A DNA stretch of 64,000 bases, from positions 60,915 through 124,914 of the forward strand of contig CAYZQO010000009.1 of assembly GCA_964480725.1 (NCBI GenBank). Reading direction: 5' to 3'. Both the position numbers and the translations under genes were made by a program. Positions 35,443 to 43,720 of the stretch are shown one piece after another (within the stretch, counting starts at the first letter, position 1; each line of letters begins with the position of its first letter). Under the pieces are notes generated by a model. That model was given only the letters and a program-made list of their open reading frames with translations, ran no database searches and was not told where the DNA came from. The stretch comes from JAFGBI01 sp964480725 (GTDB taxonomy: Bacteria > Myxococcota_A > Polyangia > Polyangiales > Polyangiaceae).

Positions 35443-36795
35443 CTACACGCGCGCCGCCCCGGCGTCGCCGCGCGCCTCGCCGGCCACGGCGCGGTCGAGG
35501 AGCCGAGCGAGACGCCGTGCGGCCGTGGCGCTGTCTAGGCCGAGGTCGTTCCGCGTGACGTCGGGTCGGCGATCACCCGCGATCGCCTCTGCGATCCGAT
35601 CCGCCACGCCACGTGCGTCGCCCCTGGCGCACCAGCGCGCCCCGCCCGCCCGCTCGAGGAGCGAGCGAAGCTCGGGGTTGTCGGTGACGACCAGCAGCGG
35701 GCGCGACGACGCCAGATACTCGAAGACCTTGGCCGGGATTCGCTGGCGCCCCGCGTGGCTCTCCGCCACGAGCAGATCGGCCGCGGCCATGACGGCGCTG
35801 GTCCGCCCCAGTGGGACTGGTCCTGTGAACTGGACCTGGTCGGCCAGCCCGAGGTCGTCGACGCGGGCGCGCACCGCCGCGCTGACGGCCCCCACGACGC
35901 GAAGCCGCAGCCGGTCCGGGCCGAACCCGCGGTGACCGAGTTCGTCGAGCGCGGCGATCAGGGTATCGCCCGCGACAAAACGCCGCAGCTGTCCGAGGTA
36001 CAAGAGCTCGAACGGCGCCGACGCGGGGAGCTTCGCCCCCTGTGAGGGGCCGGTGAGGGCGCGATCGGCGTGATTGTGGATGGTCACGAACCGCGCCGCG
36101 GGCAAATCCGCGTACCGGGCGCGGTAGACGTCGCGCGCCTCGTCCGTGTTCAGCACCACGAACGAGGACGCCTCCACGACGCTACGCTCCAGCCCGTCCA
36201 CGATCGCACGCTGAAGCGCCGGACGCAGCGGCCGGCGCAGCTCGCACGGCGCCCAGGGGTCGCGCAGGTCGGCGACGAGCGGTGCGCCCGTCTCGCGTGA
36301 CAACGACCGCCCGACCAACAGTGCCGCAAAGGGGTCCGCGTTGACGACGATCGCCTCGCAGCCGAACCGCGTGAGGGCGCGACGAGCCGCCTCGAACGCG
36401 TGGGGCAGATCCCACAGATGCTCGCCGAGCGGAAGGAGCTCGGGGTTGGCAACGAGGCGCTCGAGCAGGCCGCCAGCGGCGGCGCGACGACGCACCCAGG
36501 CCCCCCCGGGCCCGGGCGCCGCCGGCAGCGACGGTGCCGAACAGGGAGCCCCGCGCTCCCCGAGCCGGGCCCGTGCATCCCGGGCGGCGCACCACCCATA
36601 GTCGTAGAGGACCTCGACTCCGCCCGGCACCGCCGCCAGAAGGTTGGAATCGCAGGGGGCTCCGGAATGAAAGTCCGCGAGCACCACCGCCTCCCAACCG
36701 CAGACGCCGAGGTGGCGCACGAACTTGAGTGGACGCAGCGCCCCGACCCGGGAATCGGGGGGGAAATAGGGGGAGATATAGAGGAAGCGCCGCAT
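35443..36795 (-). CDS. GT-B-fold glycosyltransferase (GT4-like)
   Basis: A 450-residue protein from ATG 36795. Opens RRFLYISPYFPPDSRVGALRP, a common start of GT4 enzymes acting on surface glycans. The middle has VADLRDPW, also typical. The donor domain includes PFELLYLGQLRRF, LRLRVVGAV, VQFTGPVPLGRTSAVMAAADLLV and IPAKVFEYLASSRPLLVV, the equivalent of the EX7E motif. No signal or membrane segment is seen. First gene of the three-transferase set. Sugar specificity cannot be told from the sequence. Confidence 0.87.
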   Translation of the reverse strand: MRRFLYISPYFPPDSRVGALRPLKFVRHLGVCGWEAVVLADFHSGAPCDSNLLAAVPGGVEVLYDYGWCAARDARARLGERGAPCSAPSLPAAPGPGGAWVRRRAAAGGLLERLVANPELLPLGEHLWDLPHAFEAARRALTRFGCEAIVVNADPFAALLVGRSLSRETGAPLVADLRDPWAPCELRRPLRPALQRAIVDGLERSVVEASSFVVLNTDEARDVYRARYADLPAARFVTIHNHADRALTGPSQGAKLPASAPFELLYLGQLRRFVAGDTLIAALDELGHRGFGPDRLRLRVVGAVSAAVRARVDDLGLADQVQFTGPVPLGRTSAVMAAADLLVAESHAGRQRIPAKVFEYLASSRPLLVVTDNPELRSLLERAGGARWCARGDARGVADRIAEAIAGDRRPDVTRNDLGLDSATAARRLARLLDRAVAGEARGDAGAARV

Positions 36796-36978
36796 CCTTC
36801 CCGTGCTGGGGCTCTTCTTCCCCGGGGCCCCGTGACATCACCGCCGACCGCGAGGAACGGACCTTCAGCTTGGCAACCCGCGGAGTGCCGGTCAACGCGA
36901 GGGTGATGGTGGGAGGTGTTCCCGGCCGCGGTGCACGTCCCTCACGATCAGGGATCGTGGCCGGCGGGCCCCCCGCCT

Positions 36979-37734
36979 TCAGCCGCGCTTCGCCGCGCCC
37001 TGCGCTGCTACCGCCGCGGCGGCCCTGGCGATCTCAGCGGGGTCACCGAGGTAGTACGACGGCTTGATCGGCTTGAGGTCGGCGTCCAACTCGTAGACCA
37101 GCGGCACGCCGGTCGGGATGTTCAGCTCGACGATGTCGGCCTCGGAAACGCCGTCGAGGTGCTTCACGAGCGCGCGCAGGCTGTTGCCGTGGGCCGCGAT
37201 GACCACGCGCTTGCCCGACCGGATCACCGGCGCGATCGAGCCCTCCCAGCAGGGGAGGAATCGTGCAACGGTGTCCTTGAGACACTCGGTGACCGGGACC
37301 TCGCCGGGCGCGAGGTCCGCGTAGCGTCGATCCCGAGCGGGGTTGAATTCGCTCGCCGGGTCGATCGGAGGCGGCGGGATGTCGTAGCTCCGACGCCAGA
37401 TCTTGACCTGGTCGGCCCCGTGCTTCGCGGCCGTCTCTGCCTTGTCGAGCCCGGTGAGACCACCGTACATGCGCTCGTTGAAGCGCCAGCTCCGGTGGAC
37501 CGGGATCCACATGAGATCCATCTCCTCGAGCACGATCCAGAGCGTCTTGATCGCGCGCTTGAGGACCGACGTGAACGCGACGTCGAAGGTATAACCCTCC
37601 TGCTTGAGGACCTCGCCCGCCCGACGCGCCTCGGCGATCCCCTTGTCGCTGAGCGGGACGTCGACCCAACCGGTGAAGCGGTTTTCCTGGTTCCACTGGC
37701 TCTCGCCGTGTCGAAGCAGCACGAGTTTGTACAT
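36979..37734 (-). CDS. gpmA: 2,3-bisphosphoglycerate-dependent phosphoglycerate mutase
   Basis: A 251-residue glycolytic enzyme interconverting 3- and 2-phosphoglycerate. The catalytic motif LLRHGES gives H9 as phosphohistidine, followed by NRFTGWVDVPLS, SVLKRAIKT, RFNERMYGGLTGLDKAE with the acid E of NERMYG, and AAHGNSLRALVKHL with the second histidine. The length and order are those of GpmA. The Ala-rich tail of about 20 residues is extra. A single gene; the start is ATG 37734, preceded by GAGG. Confidence 0.96.
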   Translation of the reverse strand: MYKLVLLRHGESQWNQENRFTGWVDVPLSDKGIAEARRAGEVLKQEGYTFDVAFTSVLKRAIKTLWIVLEEMDLMWIPVHRSWRFNERMYGGLTGLDKAETAAKHGADQVKIWRRSYDIPPPPIDPASEFNPARDRRYADLAPGEVPVTECLKDTVARFLPCWEGSIAPVIRSGKRVVIAAHGNSLRALVKHLDGVSEADIVELNIPTGVPLVYELDADLKPIKPSYYLGDPAEIARAAAAVAAQGAAKRG

Positions 37735-37845
37735 GAGGGCCTCCTGATGGGGGTGCCGGGGTTCCAGCGCGGCGCGCCGGGGCGCGGCGCAGACTACTCG
37801 AAGATGCCCCGGCCCGGAAGGAGCCGCGAGCGGCCGAGGCGCGGC

Positions 37846-39867
37846 TCAGGCCTCGGCCTCGAACGCCTCGATGCCGAGGGCGCGCTCGACCTTGCGCACC
37901 AGCTCGAGCCGGGTGAAAGGCTTCTGCAGGTAGAGCATGGTGGCGGGGTCGAGCCCACGCTCCGCGATCACGTCGTGCGCGTAGCCCGACATGAACACGA
38001 CCGCCAGCTCAGGACGGGCCCTGGTCGCTCGCTCGGCGAGTTCGACCCCCGAAAGGCCGGGCATCACCACGTCCGTGAGCAGGAGGTCGATCCGGTCCCG
38101 GGTGAGCACCTCCAGCGCTTCGTGCCCATCGCTGGCCGCGACGGCGTCGAAGCCGGCGCCCGTCACGAGCCGGGTGACGGCCCGTCGTACGGGCGCCTCG
38201 TCGTCCACGACGAGCACCCGGATGCCACGCCGTGCTGGGGAGGGGGGCCGGGAGGACGGCCGCCCCGGGTGGAGCCGCAGCCGAACCTCGAAGGTCGTGC
38301 CCCGAGACTCCGCGGTGCGGAAGGACACCGCGCCACCCGCGTGCTGCACGATGCCCTGGATGAGCGCCAGCCCTAGCCCGCTCTGGTCGCCCCCGGCCCC
38401 CGTCGTGAAGAACGGCTCAAACGCGCGGGACGCGACCGCGCGGGACATGCCGCACCCCGCATCGGCGACCTCGATCACCGCGTAGGCGCCGGAGCCAACC
38501 CCGATGGCGCTGGCGGCCTCCGCGTCGAGCGTCTCGCTGCGCGTCCGGACCACGATCTCCCCGCCAGGCACCGCCGCGTCCCGCGCGTTGGCCACCAGGT
38601 TCACGAGGACCTGCTCCAGCTCCTCCCGCGCGATCTTGACCAGGCCGTTCACGCCGCCGAACTCCGTGCGCAACAGGGCCACTTCACCCACGGTCGAGCG
38701 CAGGAGCCCGTCGAGCCCGGACAAGGTCTGGTCAAGATCGATGAATTCCGCACTGCGATCCGCGCCGCGCCCGAGGGCGAGCAACTGCCGCGTCAGGCGG
38801 GCCGAACGCTGCGCTGCCTCGTGAATCCGAAGCACGGCCTCCCTCGCCGAGTCAGTGGGGCCAAGTCGCTGCAGCGCCAGCTCCGCGTGGAGGGTGATCG
38901 CGGCGAGCACCCGGTTGAAATCCTGCGCTAGCCCGCCCGCCATGCGCCCGAGCAGATCGAGCCGTTGCGCCGACTCCGCCACCGCCACGATCTCGGCCGC
39001 GCCGGCTGCCTCCCGGGGCGTCACGACCACGTGCACCCGGCACGGAGGCTGCGGCCCCTGGTCCTCGTCCTCGGCCGGCGGAGGCGTGGACAGGGTCGTC
39101 GTCACCTGCACCTCGAACGTGGTGCCGTCTCGCCGGCGGCAACGGCAGGGAGCGCTGGCGAGCGCGGAGGTGGACCAACGCGCGCTAAGCTCGCCGGATC
39201 CCGCCACGGGACGGAGCAGGCGATCCACGTGGCGGCCAACGATCTCACCCAGCGAGAACCCGGTCCGGGCGACCCACTCCGCGCTGGCATGAACGACGTG
39301 ACCTAGCCCGTCCGTGGTGAGCAGCATCGTGCCGGCACGGACGTCGCCGTTCGCGCCGGGCTCCACGCGGTCGAGTCCCGCCGACGTTGACTCCGCCGCG
39401 GGAGCGGCACGCATCATCCCCGACCGCCGGGGCTCGGGCCCCGCGTGGAGCGGGGAGCCGCGACGCCCGCGCACGAGGCAGAGGCAGCCCGCGACCTGCC
39501 CGTCGTCGCCACGCAAGGGCAGCAGCGTGACGTCGCAGCCAACGCCCCGGCCGCCCTGGAGCGTCCCCACCCACTCGACGCCCGCGCCGATCGCGGCGCG
39601 CCCCTCGGTCGCGGCGCGCTCGTCCAGAGCCCAGAGCGCTGGGGAGCCGATGAGCTCGCCGAGCGGCCGCCCAACGGCCCCCTCGAACGCGGCGTTGGCG
39701 TAGATCACCTGCCCGCCGACGGTGCTCGCCTCCAGCGCCTCCGGCAGCGCGTCGAGGAGGCGATGGAGCGCGATGCCACCGAGCGCACTCAGCCCGACGG
39801 CGCTGCTCGCCGGCACGAGCGTGGACGCCGACTCCTCTACCTCCCGGCTGGTGCGATGCGCCTTCAT
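37846..39867 (-). CDS. hybrid PAS histidine kinase-like protein lacking the phospho-acceptor His
   Basis: A 673-residue sensor. Two PAS-like segments (about 30-130 and 175-290, e.g. VGRPLGELIGSP and FSLGEIVGRHVDRLL), then a kinase core and a C-terminal receiver. The dimerisation helix reads MAGGLAQDFNRVLAAI, where the family has A-H-D-F-N-N-L-L; the usual histidine is Q315. The ATPase domain appears intact (NLVANARDA, DAGCGMSR, FEPFFTTGAG, GLGLALIQGIV). The receiver (about 555-670) has DLLLTDVVMPG and LYLQKPFTR. It has no membrane segment, so it should be cytoplasmic. With the histidine missing it may be a pseudokinase or act through another residue or partner. Confidence 0.88.
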   Translation of the reverse strand: MKAHRTSREVEESASTLVPASSAVGLSALGGIALHRLLDALPEALEASTVGGQVIYANAAFEGAVGRPLGELIGSPALWALDERAATEGRAAIGAGVEWVGTLQGGRGVGCDVTLLPLRGDDGQVAGCLCLVRGRRGSPLHAGPEPRRSGMMRAAPAAESTSAGLDRVEPGANGDVRAGTMLLTTDGLGHVVHASAEWVARTGFSLGEIVGRHVDRLLRPVAGSGELSARWSTSALASAPCRCRRRDGTTFEVQVTTTLSTPPPAEDEDQGPQPPCRVHVVVTPREAAGAAEIVAVAESAQRLDLLGRMAGGLAQDFNRVLAAITLHAELALQRLGPTDSAREAVLRIHEAAQRSARLTRQLLALGRGADRSAEFIDLDQTLSGLDGLLRSTVGEVALLRTEFGGVNGLVKIAREELEQVLVNLVANARDAAVPGGEIVVRTRSETLDAEAASAIGVGSGAYAVIEVADAGCGMSRAVASRAFEPFFTTGAGGDQSGLGLALIQGIVQHAGGAVSFRTAESRGTTFEVRLRLHPGRPSSRPPSPARRGIRVLVVDDEAPVRRAVTRLVTGAGFDAVAASDGHEALEVLTRDRIDLLLTDVVMPGLSGVELAERATRARPELAVVFMSGYAHDVIAERGLDPATMLYLQKPFTRLELVRKVERALGIEAFEAEA

Positions 39868-40067
39868 CGAGCGAGCGGTGCGATCACTGGGGCCACGACG
39901 TCCCGGCCACCGGGTCCGAAGACCAGTGCAGCAACCCCGATCCTCTACACCCGATCCCGGTCACCCTCAACGGAGGTGCTCCGGCCACTGTTGACCGGGC
40001 CGAAAGCCACCACGCCGGGCGCGACCGACCAGCACCGAATCCCAAGCGCGAGTATGATCGCGGAACC

Positions 40068-41477
40068 ATGCGGTCCGCTCCCGTGACAGCACCGGGCCCC
40101 TTGCGTCACCGTCGTCGTCGACGCGCCGGATGGGCGCTCGGCCTCTGCGCCCTCGCGACCACCACAACGGCAGCTCTAGCACAGGGAACCGCGGAGGCGA
40201 CGTCCCCCCCTCCCCAAGACGCCTGCAGCCGTGGCAAGGCGTCGGCTATCTCCGAGGTGGCGTGCGAGCTCGCCCTCGCTCTGGCGGAGCTGCCGAACGG
40301 CGCGTTGGTCGTCGCGGCACCCACGGTGTCCGCCGCCGCGCTACGCCAACCGGAGGAGCTCTCGCGACGGATCGCGGCGAACGTGGCCGGCCGCCTCGGG
40401 CGCGGCGCCCGCGCGGCCGACGCGGCCGCCGATCTCACCCGCGCTCGCGCCCTGGCCAGCCAGGCGGGCACCCTCGTTCATCTGGCGGTAACGCTGGAGG
40501 CTGCCGAGGTGCGGGTGGTGGCCGACGTCTTCCCGGTCCCGGCCCGCTTCTGGGATCGCGTCCGGGATCCCCGCCCGAGCCCGGTGCTCCACGCCTTCGC
40601 GAGCCGGCGGCTGGACCCCGAGATCCGATCGTTCCTCCCGCCGGTGCCGATCGTCGCGCGCCACGTCGACCGGGCTGACCTCCCTGAGAGCCAGGTCGTG
40701 GCGCTCGGGTGCGACGACCTCGATCTCGACGGGGCGAGCGAGCTGGTGCTGTTGGGGAGGCACGCGGTCGTCCTGGGACGGCTGCGGAAGGGCGCGCTCG
40801 AGCGCGCGGCGAGCGTCGAGCTGGCGGGCCTCTCCCCGGTCGCGCAGTCCCCGCTGCGCGAGCCCATCGGCTCGGTCGCGGTCAGCGCGGGCTCCCACGT
40901 CGACGTCGGCACCAGCGATCGCGCGTTCATGGTGCGACTCGACCGCGCCCTCCACCTCACCGAGAAACCGGGACGCCGGCTCCCTTGGCCGGCGGGCGGC
41001 TGCTCACGATTCGTCGGTCCGGTGCTCGCTGGCCAGATCGAGCCGTGCGTGGCGACGGACCCCGCGCCGGCCCTCGACGCCCTCGGGTGGGGCACCGACG
41101 CGGTGGGGGGGGCGGCGCTGCTCGACCGCGCCGGCCGTCTGCGCTCCATCTACGCAGGGCGCCGGGGTGACACCCCGGAGGTGGTGCTCGTTGACGGCGA
41201 CCGTCGCACGGCGCGTGTCCCCGAGGCCGGCGCGCAACTGGCGGTCGCCGATCTCGACGGAGACGGCGATCCCGAGCTCCTGACCAGCCTCGACACGCTC
41301 GATCCCACCGTCGACGCGGTCGTCGTCCGGACCTGGCGCGGCGATGGGAGCGTCGAGGAGCGGCTGCGAGTCCCCGTCCCCGAGGGCGTGCGTGCGGTCG
41401 GCGTGTGCCCATCGGACGGGGAGTCCATGGCGCCGATCGCCATCGCCACCACCCGATCGCTCTGGATCGTGCGATGA
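40068..41477 (+). CDS. exported protein with integrin-like FG-GAP/VCBS motifs
   Basis: A 469-residue protein with a Sec signal (RRRRRAGWALGLCALATTTTAALAQG). The middle and end contain calcium-binding-type loops of the VCBS/FG-GAP kind, DDLDLDGASELVLLG (near 220) and VADLDGDGDPELLTS (near 385), set in a beta-rich region, so a small beta-propeller is likely. No enzymatic motif was seen. Its stop overlaps the start of the solute-binding-protein gene (ATGA), so the two are made together; this may be a lipid- or peptide-sensing surface pair. The role is unknown. Confidence 0.75.
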   Translation: MRSAPVTAPGPLRHRRRRRAGWALGLCALATTTTAALAQGTAEATSPPPQDACSRGKASAISEVACELALALAELPNGALVVAAPTVSAAALRQPEELSRRIAANVAGRLGRGARAADAAADLTRARALASQAGTLVHLAVTLEAAEVRVVADVFPVPARFWDRVRDPRPSPVLHAFASRRLDPEIRSFLPPVPIVARHVDRADLPESQVVALGCDDLDLDGASELVLLGRHAVVLGRLRKGALERAASVELAGLSPVAQSPLREPIGSVAVSAGSHVDVGTSDRAFMVRLDRALHLTEKPGRRLPWPAGGCSRFVGPVLAGQIEPCVATDPAPALDALGWGTDAVGGAALLDRAGRLRSIYAGRRGDTPEVVLVDGDRRTARVPEAGAQLAVADLDGDGDPELLTSLDTLDPTVDAVVVRTWRGDGSVEERLRVPVPEGVRAVGVCPSDGESMAPIAIATTRSLWIVR

Positions 41478-42790
41478 ACCAGACCCGCGCTCCGGGCCGC
41501 CTCGGACGCCGCGCCTTCCTCGCGCTCACGGGCTGCAGCTTCGCCGCGCGGGGGCTGGGGCGAACGCCCCACGGTGGCGTCCTGCGCCTCAGCGTGCCAT
41601 GGCCCGTCGGTGCGCTCGATCCCCATGCCATCGACGACGCCTGTGCCGCGCTCTTCGGCGCCGCTGTCGCCGAGCCGCTCTTCGCGCTAGACGCGCGAGG
41701 TCGGCCCTACCCCACGCTCGCGGCTGGCGCGCCGGAGCGAGGGACGAAGGGCGCCGTGCTCCGACTCCGGCCGTTCCTCAAGTCCGCACGCGGACGCCCG
41801 CTGGACGGACGGGACCTCCTCTACTCCTGGCAGCGCGCGCGGGCGCGCGCGGCGGCGGGGCTGCTCGGGCCCTTCGGTGAGCCGTTCCACGACCGTGACG
41901 ACGGCCTGGCCGTCGTCGTGCCCGGCGCGGAGCCGGAGGCGCTGGCGCTGGCGCTCTCCAGCCCGGTCACCGCGCTGGTGCCACGCGGGTTCGATCCCCG
42001 GCGGCCAGACGGAACCGGTCCCTTCACAGCGACACCGGGCCGCGACCACCTCCGCCTCGACCGCAATGCCTTCGCCGCCCGCGGCACGCCGTGGCTCGAC
42101 GCGATCGAGGTGAAGCGCGCGACCGATCTGGCCGACGCGCTCCGAGCCTTCGAGGCCGGAGAGGTCGATGTCGGTTGGCTCGGACGGGGCCTGCACCGGC
42201 CGCGCGCCGGGGCGACCGACTTCGTTGGGCCGTCGCTCGGCTGGGCGACCTTGTGGACGGGCCGAGGTGCGGGGACCTGGGGCGCGCCCGGCGTCGCCCA
42301 GCGGCTACTGGACGGCATCGATCCCGCACGTCTGGACCACCTCGGGCTCGGCGCGCTGCCGCCCGCGGAGGGGGCGGCTCGCTGGGGGGGGGAACCCGCT
42401 GTCGTCCTCGTCCGGGACGACGCGCCGCAGCTTGCCAGGATCGCGGGAGCAATCACGTCCGCTCTGGGGCAGCCAGGCCACGAGTTGACGGTGGGGCCGC
42501 GCCCCTCGAGCGAGCTCGAGCGGCGGCGGCGCGATGGGGACTTCGCGCTGATGGTGGAGCTGGTCCGCACCATCGGCCCGGGCCCGCAGCTCGCGCAGCT
42601 CGCGCTGCTCGCCGCTGCCGATCCGGCAATGGCGCGCCGACCACCGCGGACGGCCGCGGCGAACGTGCGCGTCGTGGGTCGCACGCTCCCCCTCGGCGTC
42701 ATCGGCGAGGTCGGCGTCCGCGGCGCCGAGACGGGACGTGTCCGCGGGCTCCCGGCCTGGGACTTTGGCTCGATGTTCGTGCCCCGCTGA
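41474..42790 (+). CDS. family 5 (peptide/nickel-type) solute-binding protein, possibly Tat-exported
   Basis: A 438-residue protein starting at ATG 41474, in the stop of the previous gene. The N-terminus (GRLGRRAFLALTGCSFAARG) carries RR followed by a hydrophobic stretch and a cysteine, fitting either a Tat signal or a lipobox. The mature part follows SBP_bac_5 order: GGVLRLSVPWPVGALDPH, LLYSWQRARAR, GTGPFTATPGRDHLRLDRN, then ADALRAFEAGEVDVGWLG. It is shorter than usual (about 500-550) and Ala/Arg-rich. No permease or ATPase gene is nearby, so it is an orphan, perhaps a sensory rather than transport protein. Confidence 0.75.
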   Translation: MNQTRAPGRLGRRAFLALTGCSFAARGLGRTPHGGVLRLSVPWPVGALDPHAIDDACAALFGAAVAEPLFALDARGRPYPTLAAGAPERGTKGAVLRLRPFLKSARGRPLDGRDLLYSWQRARARAAAGLLGPFGEPFHDRDDGLAVVVPGAEPEALALALSSPVTALVPRGFDPRRPDGTGPFTATPGRDHLRLDRNAFAARGTPWLDAIEVKRATDLADALRAFEAGEVDVGWLGRGLHRPRAGATDFVGPSLGWATLWTGRGAGTWGAPGVAQRLLDGIDPARLDHLGLGALPPAEGAARWGGEPAVVLVRDDAPQLARIAGAITSALGQPGHELTVGPRPSSELERRRRDGDFALMVELVRTIGPGPQLAQLALLAAADPAMARRPPRTAAANVRVVGRTLPLGVIGEVGVRGAETGRVRGLPAWDFGSMFVPR

Positions 42791-42799
42791 GGTCCGGGC

Positions 42800-43180
42800 T
42801 CAGATGCCCTGGGAGAGCCACCACGCGAGCCAGGCGGCCATCGCGAACAGCGTGAGCGAGCCGAGCGAGATCCCAGCCACGGCCAGGCCTCGCCCTCCCC
42901 GCGGGGGATCGCCGGGGCGGACCAGCACCACGATGCCGGTGACGACCGCGCCGAGCGCTGCCAGCGGGCTCAGGAAGGAGCAGCACGCAACCGATAGCAG
43001 CGAGCCCACTCCGAGCAGGAGTGAGGTCAGCGCGAGCGGATCCGTCGCCCCCGATCGAGGCTCGCGCGGCAGCGCGACGCCCGTCGGCAGGTCGAGCCCG
43101 AAACCGCCAAGGGGACCGTTCGGCGCCTCGCCGGCGCCGCCGGGCCGCCCGGAGGCCAAGCGATCGTCCGGAAGAGTCAT
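42800..43180 (-). CDS. small membrane protein, DUF4190-like
   Basis: A 126-residue protein from ATG 43180. About 45 disordered Gly/Pro residues come first, then two or three membrane helices: ALTSLLLGVGSLLSVACCSFLSP, LAALGAVVTGIVVLV and GRGLAVAGISLGSLTLFAMAAWLAWW. The Gly-rich spacing (GRGLAVAGISLG) is that of DUF4190 proteins. Its 5' end overlaps the preceding DUF2752 gene by 4 bp. The function is unknown. It lies convergent to the solute-binding-protein gene, 9 bp from its stop. Confidence 0.75.
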   Translation of the reverse strand: MTLPDDRLASGRPGGAGEAPNGPLGGFGLDLPTGVALPREPRSGATDPLALTSLLLGVGSLLSVACCSFLSPLAALGAVVTGIVVLVRPGDPPRGGRGLAVAGISLGSLTLFAMAAWLAWWLSQGI

Positions 43181-43566
43181 GCCCGGACCGGACGTCGCCA
43201 CCGACCCCAGCGGTCGATGAGCGCCGGGATCAGCCCGTAGAGCGAGTGCGCCGCGAGTCCCCAGAAGACCAGGTAGACGATGGGCGAGGCGAGGTTGTAG
43301 TTGAGCGCGCGCACCAGGTCGCCGTGGCTGAGCGCGAGAAAGGCACGCGTCATCCCACACGTCGGGCAGCCGACTCCGAAGACGGCCTTGAACATGCAGG
43401 GCGCCGAAAGGACGACCTGCCCCGACTCCACAGCGTCCGGGGTGAACAGGAAAGAGACGAACAGGGAACCCGCGGTGGGAGCGAAGACCGAGATGGCGGC
43501 GACCAGCCGCCGGTTCGCGTCCTCGCGCGCTCGACGCGCGCCATCGGGCTCGAGATCGGGCTGCAC
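43177..43566 (-). CDS. DUF2752 membrane protein
   Basis: About 130 residues. The start is uncertain: GTG 43566 follows AGG at a good distance, GTG 43587 would add 7 residues. The core has a membrane helix, then MFKAVFGVGCPTCGMTRAFLAL, where the CPxCGMTR motif is diagnostic of DUF2752, and NLASPIVYLVFWGLAAHSLYGLIPALIDRW with further helices. The cysteine pair could bind metal or be redox active, but this is unproven. Coupled by overlap to the DUF4190-like gene, a pairing I believe is common in bacteria with this family. Confidence 0.82.
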   Translation of the reverse strand: MQPDLEPDGARRAREDANRRLVAAISVFAPTAGSLFVSFLFTPDAVESGQVVLSAPCMFKAVFGVGCPTCGMTRAFLALSHGDLVRALNYNLASPIVYLVFWGLAAHSLYGLIPALIDRWGRWRRPVRA

Positions 43567-43720
43567 TTCGGGCCTAAGATAGCGCACTCGACGCCGGGGA
43601 GTCCCCCACTCGTGCTCGAGCCAAGGTGGGGCCCGATTTCGAGGGGCGACGGCCCGGTCTCCGAGAAAGGCGGCGCTTACGGGTTGCCAGGACCGACGAC
43701 CGGATCTAAGCCGTGCGCCG

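Noticed and set aside
35320..35538. Short plus-strand frame upstream of the glycosyltransferase genes
   Set aside because: It begins with plausible residues but soon becomes Arg/Ala/Pro-rich and overlaps the end of the minus-strand transferase gene.
36868..36905. CTTGGCAACCCGCGGAGTGCC resembling the hairpin of the dispersed element
   Set aside because: Only the central nine to ten bases match; flanks do not align with any copy. Could be a very old remnant.
41985..42005. Sequence GGTTCGATCCCC resembling a tRNA T-arm
   Set aside because: It lies inside the reading frame of the solute-binding protein, and no acceptor, D or anticodon stem can be formed around it.
43680..43705. GGGTTGCCAGG, complement of the element's CCTGGCAACC
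   Set aside because: No pairing arm follows and no other part of the element is present; a short match of this length is expected by chance.
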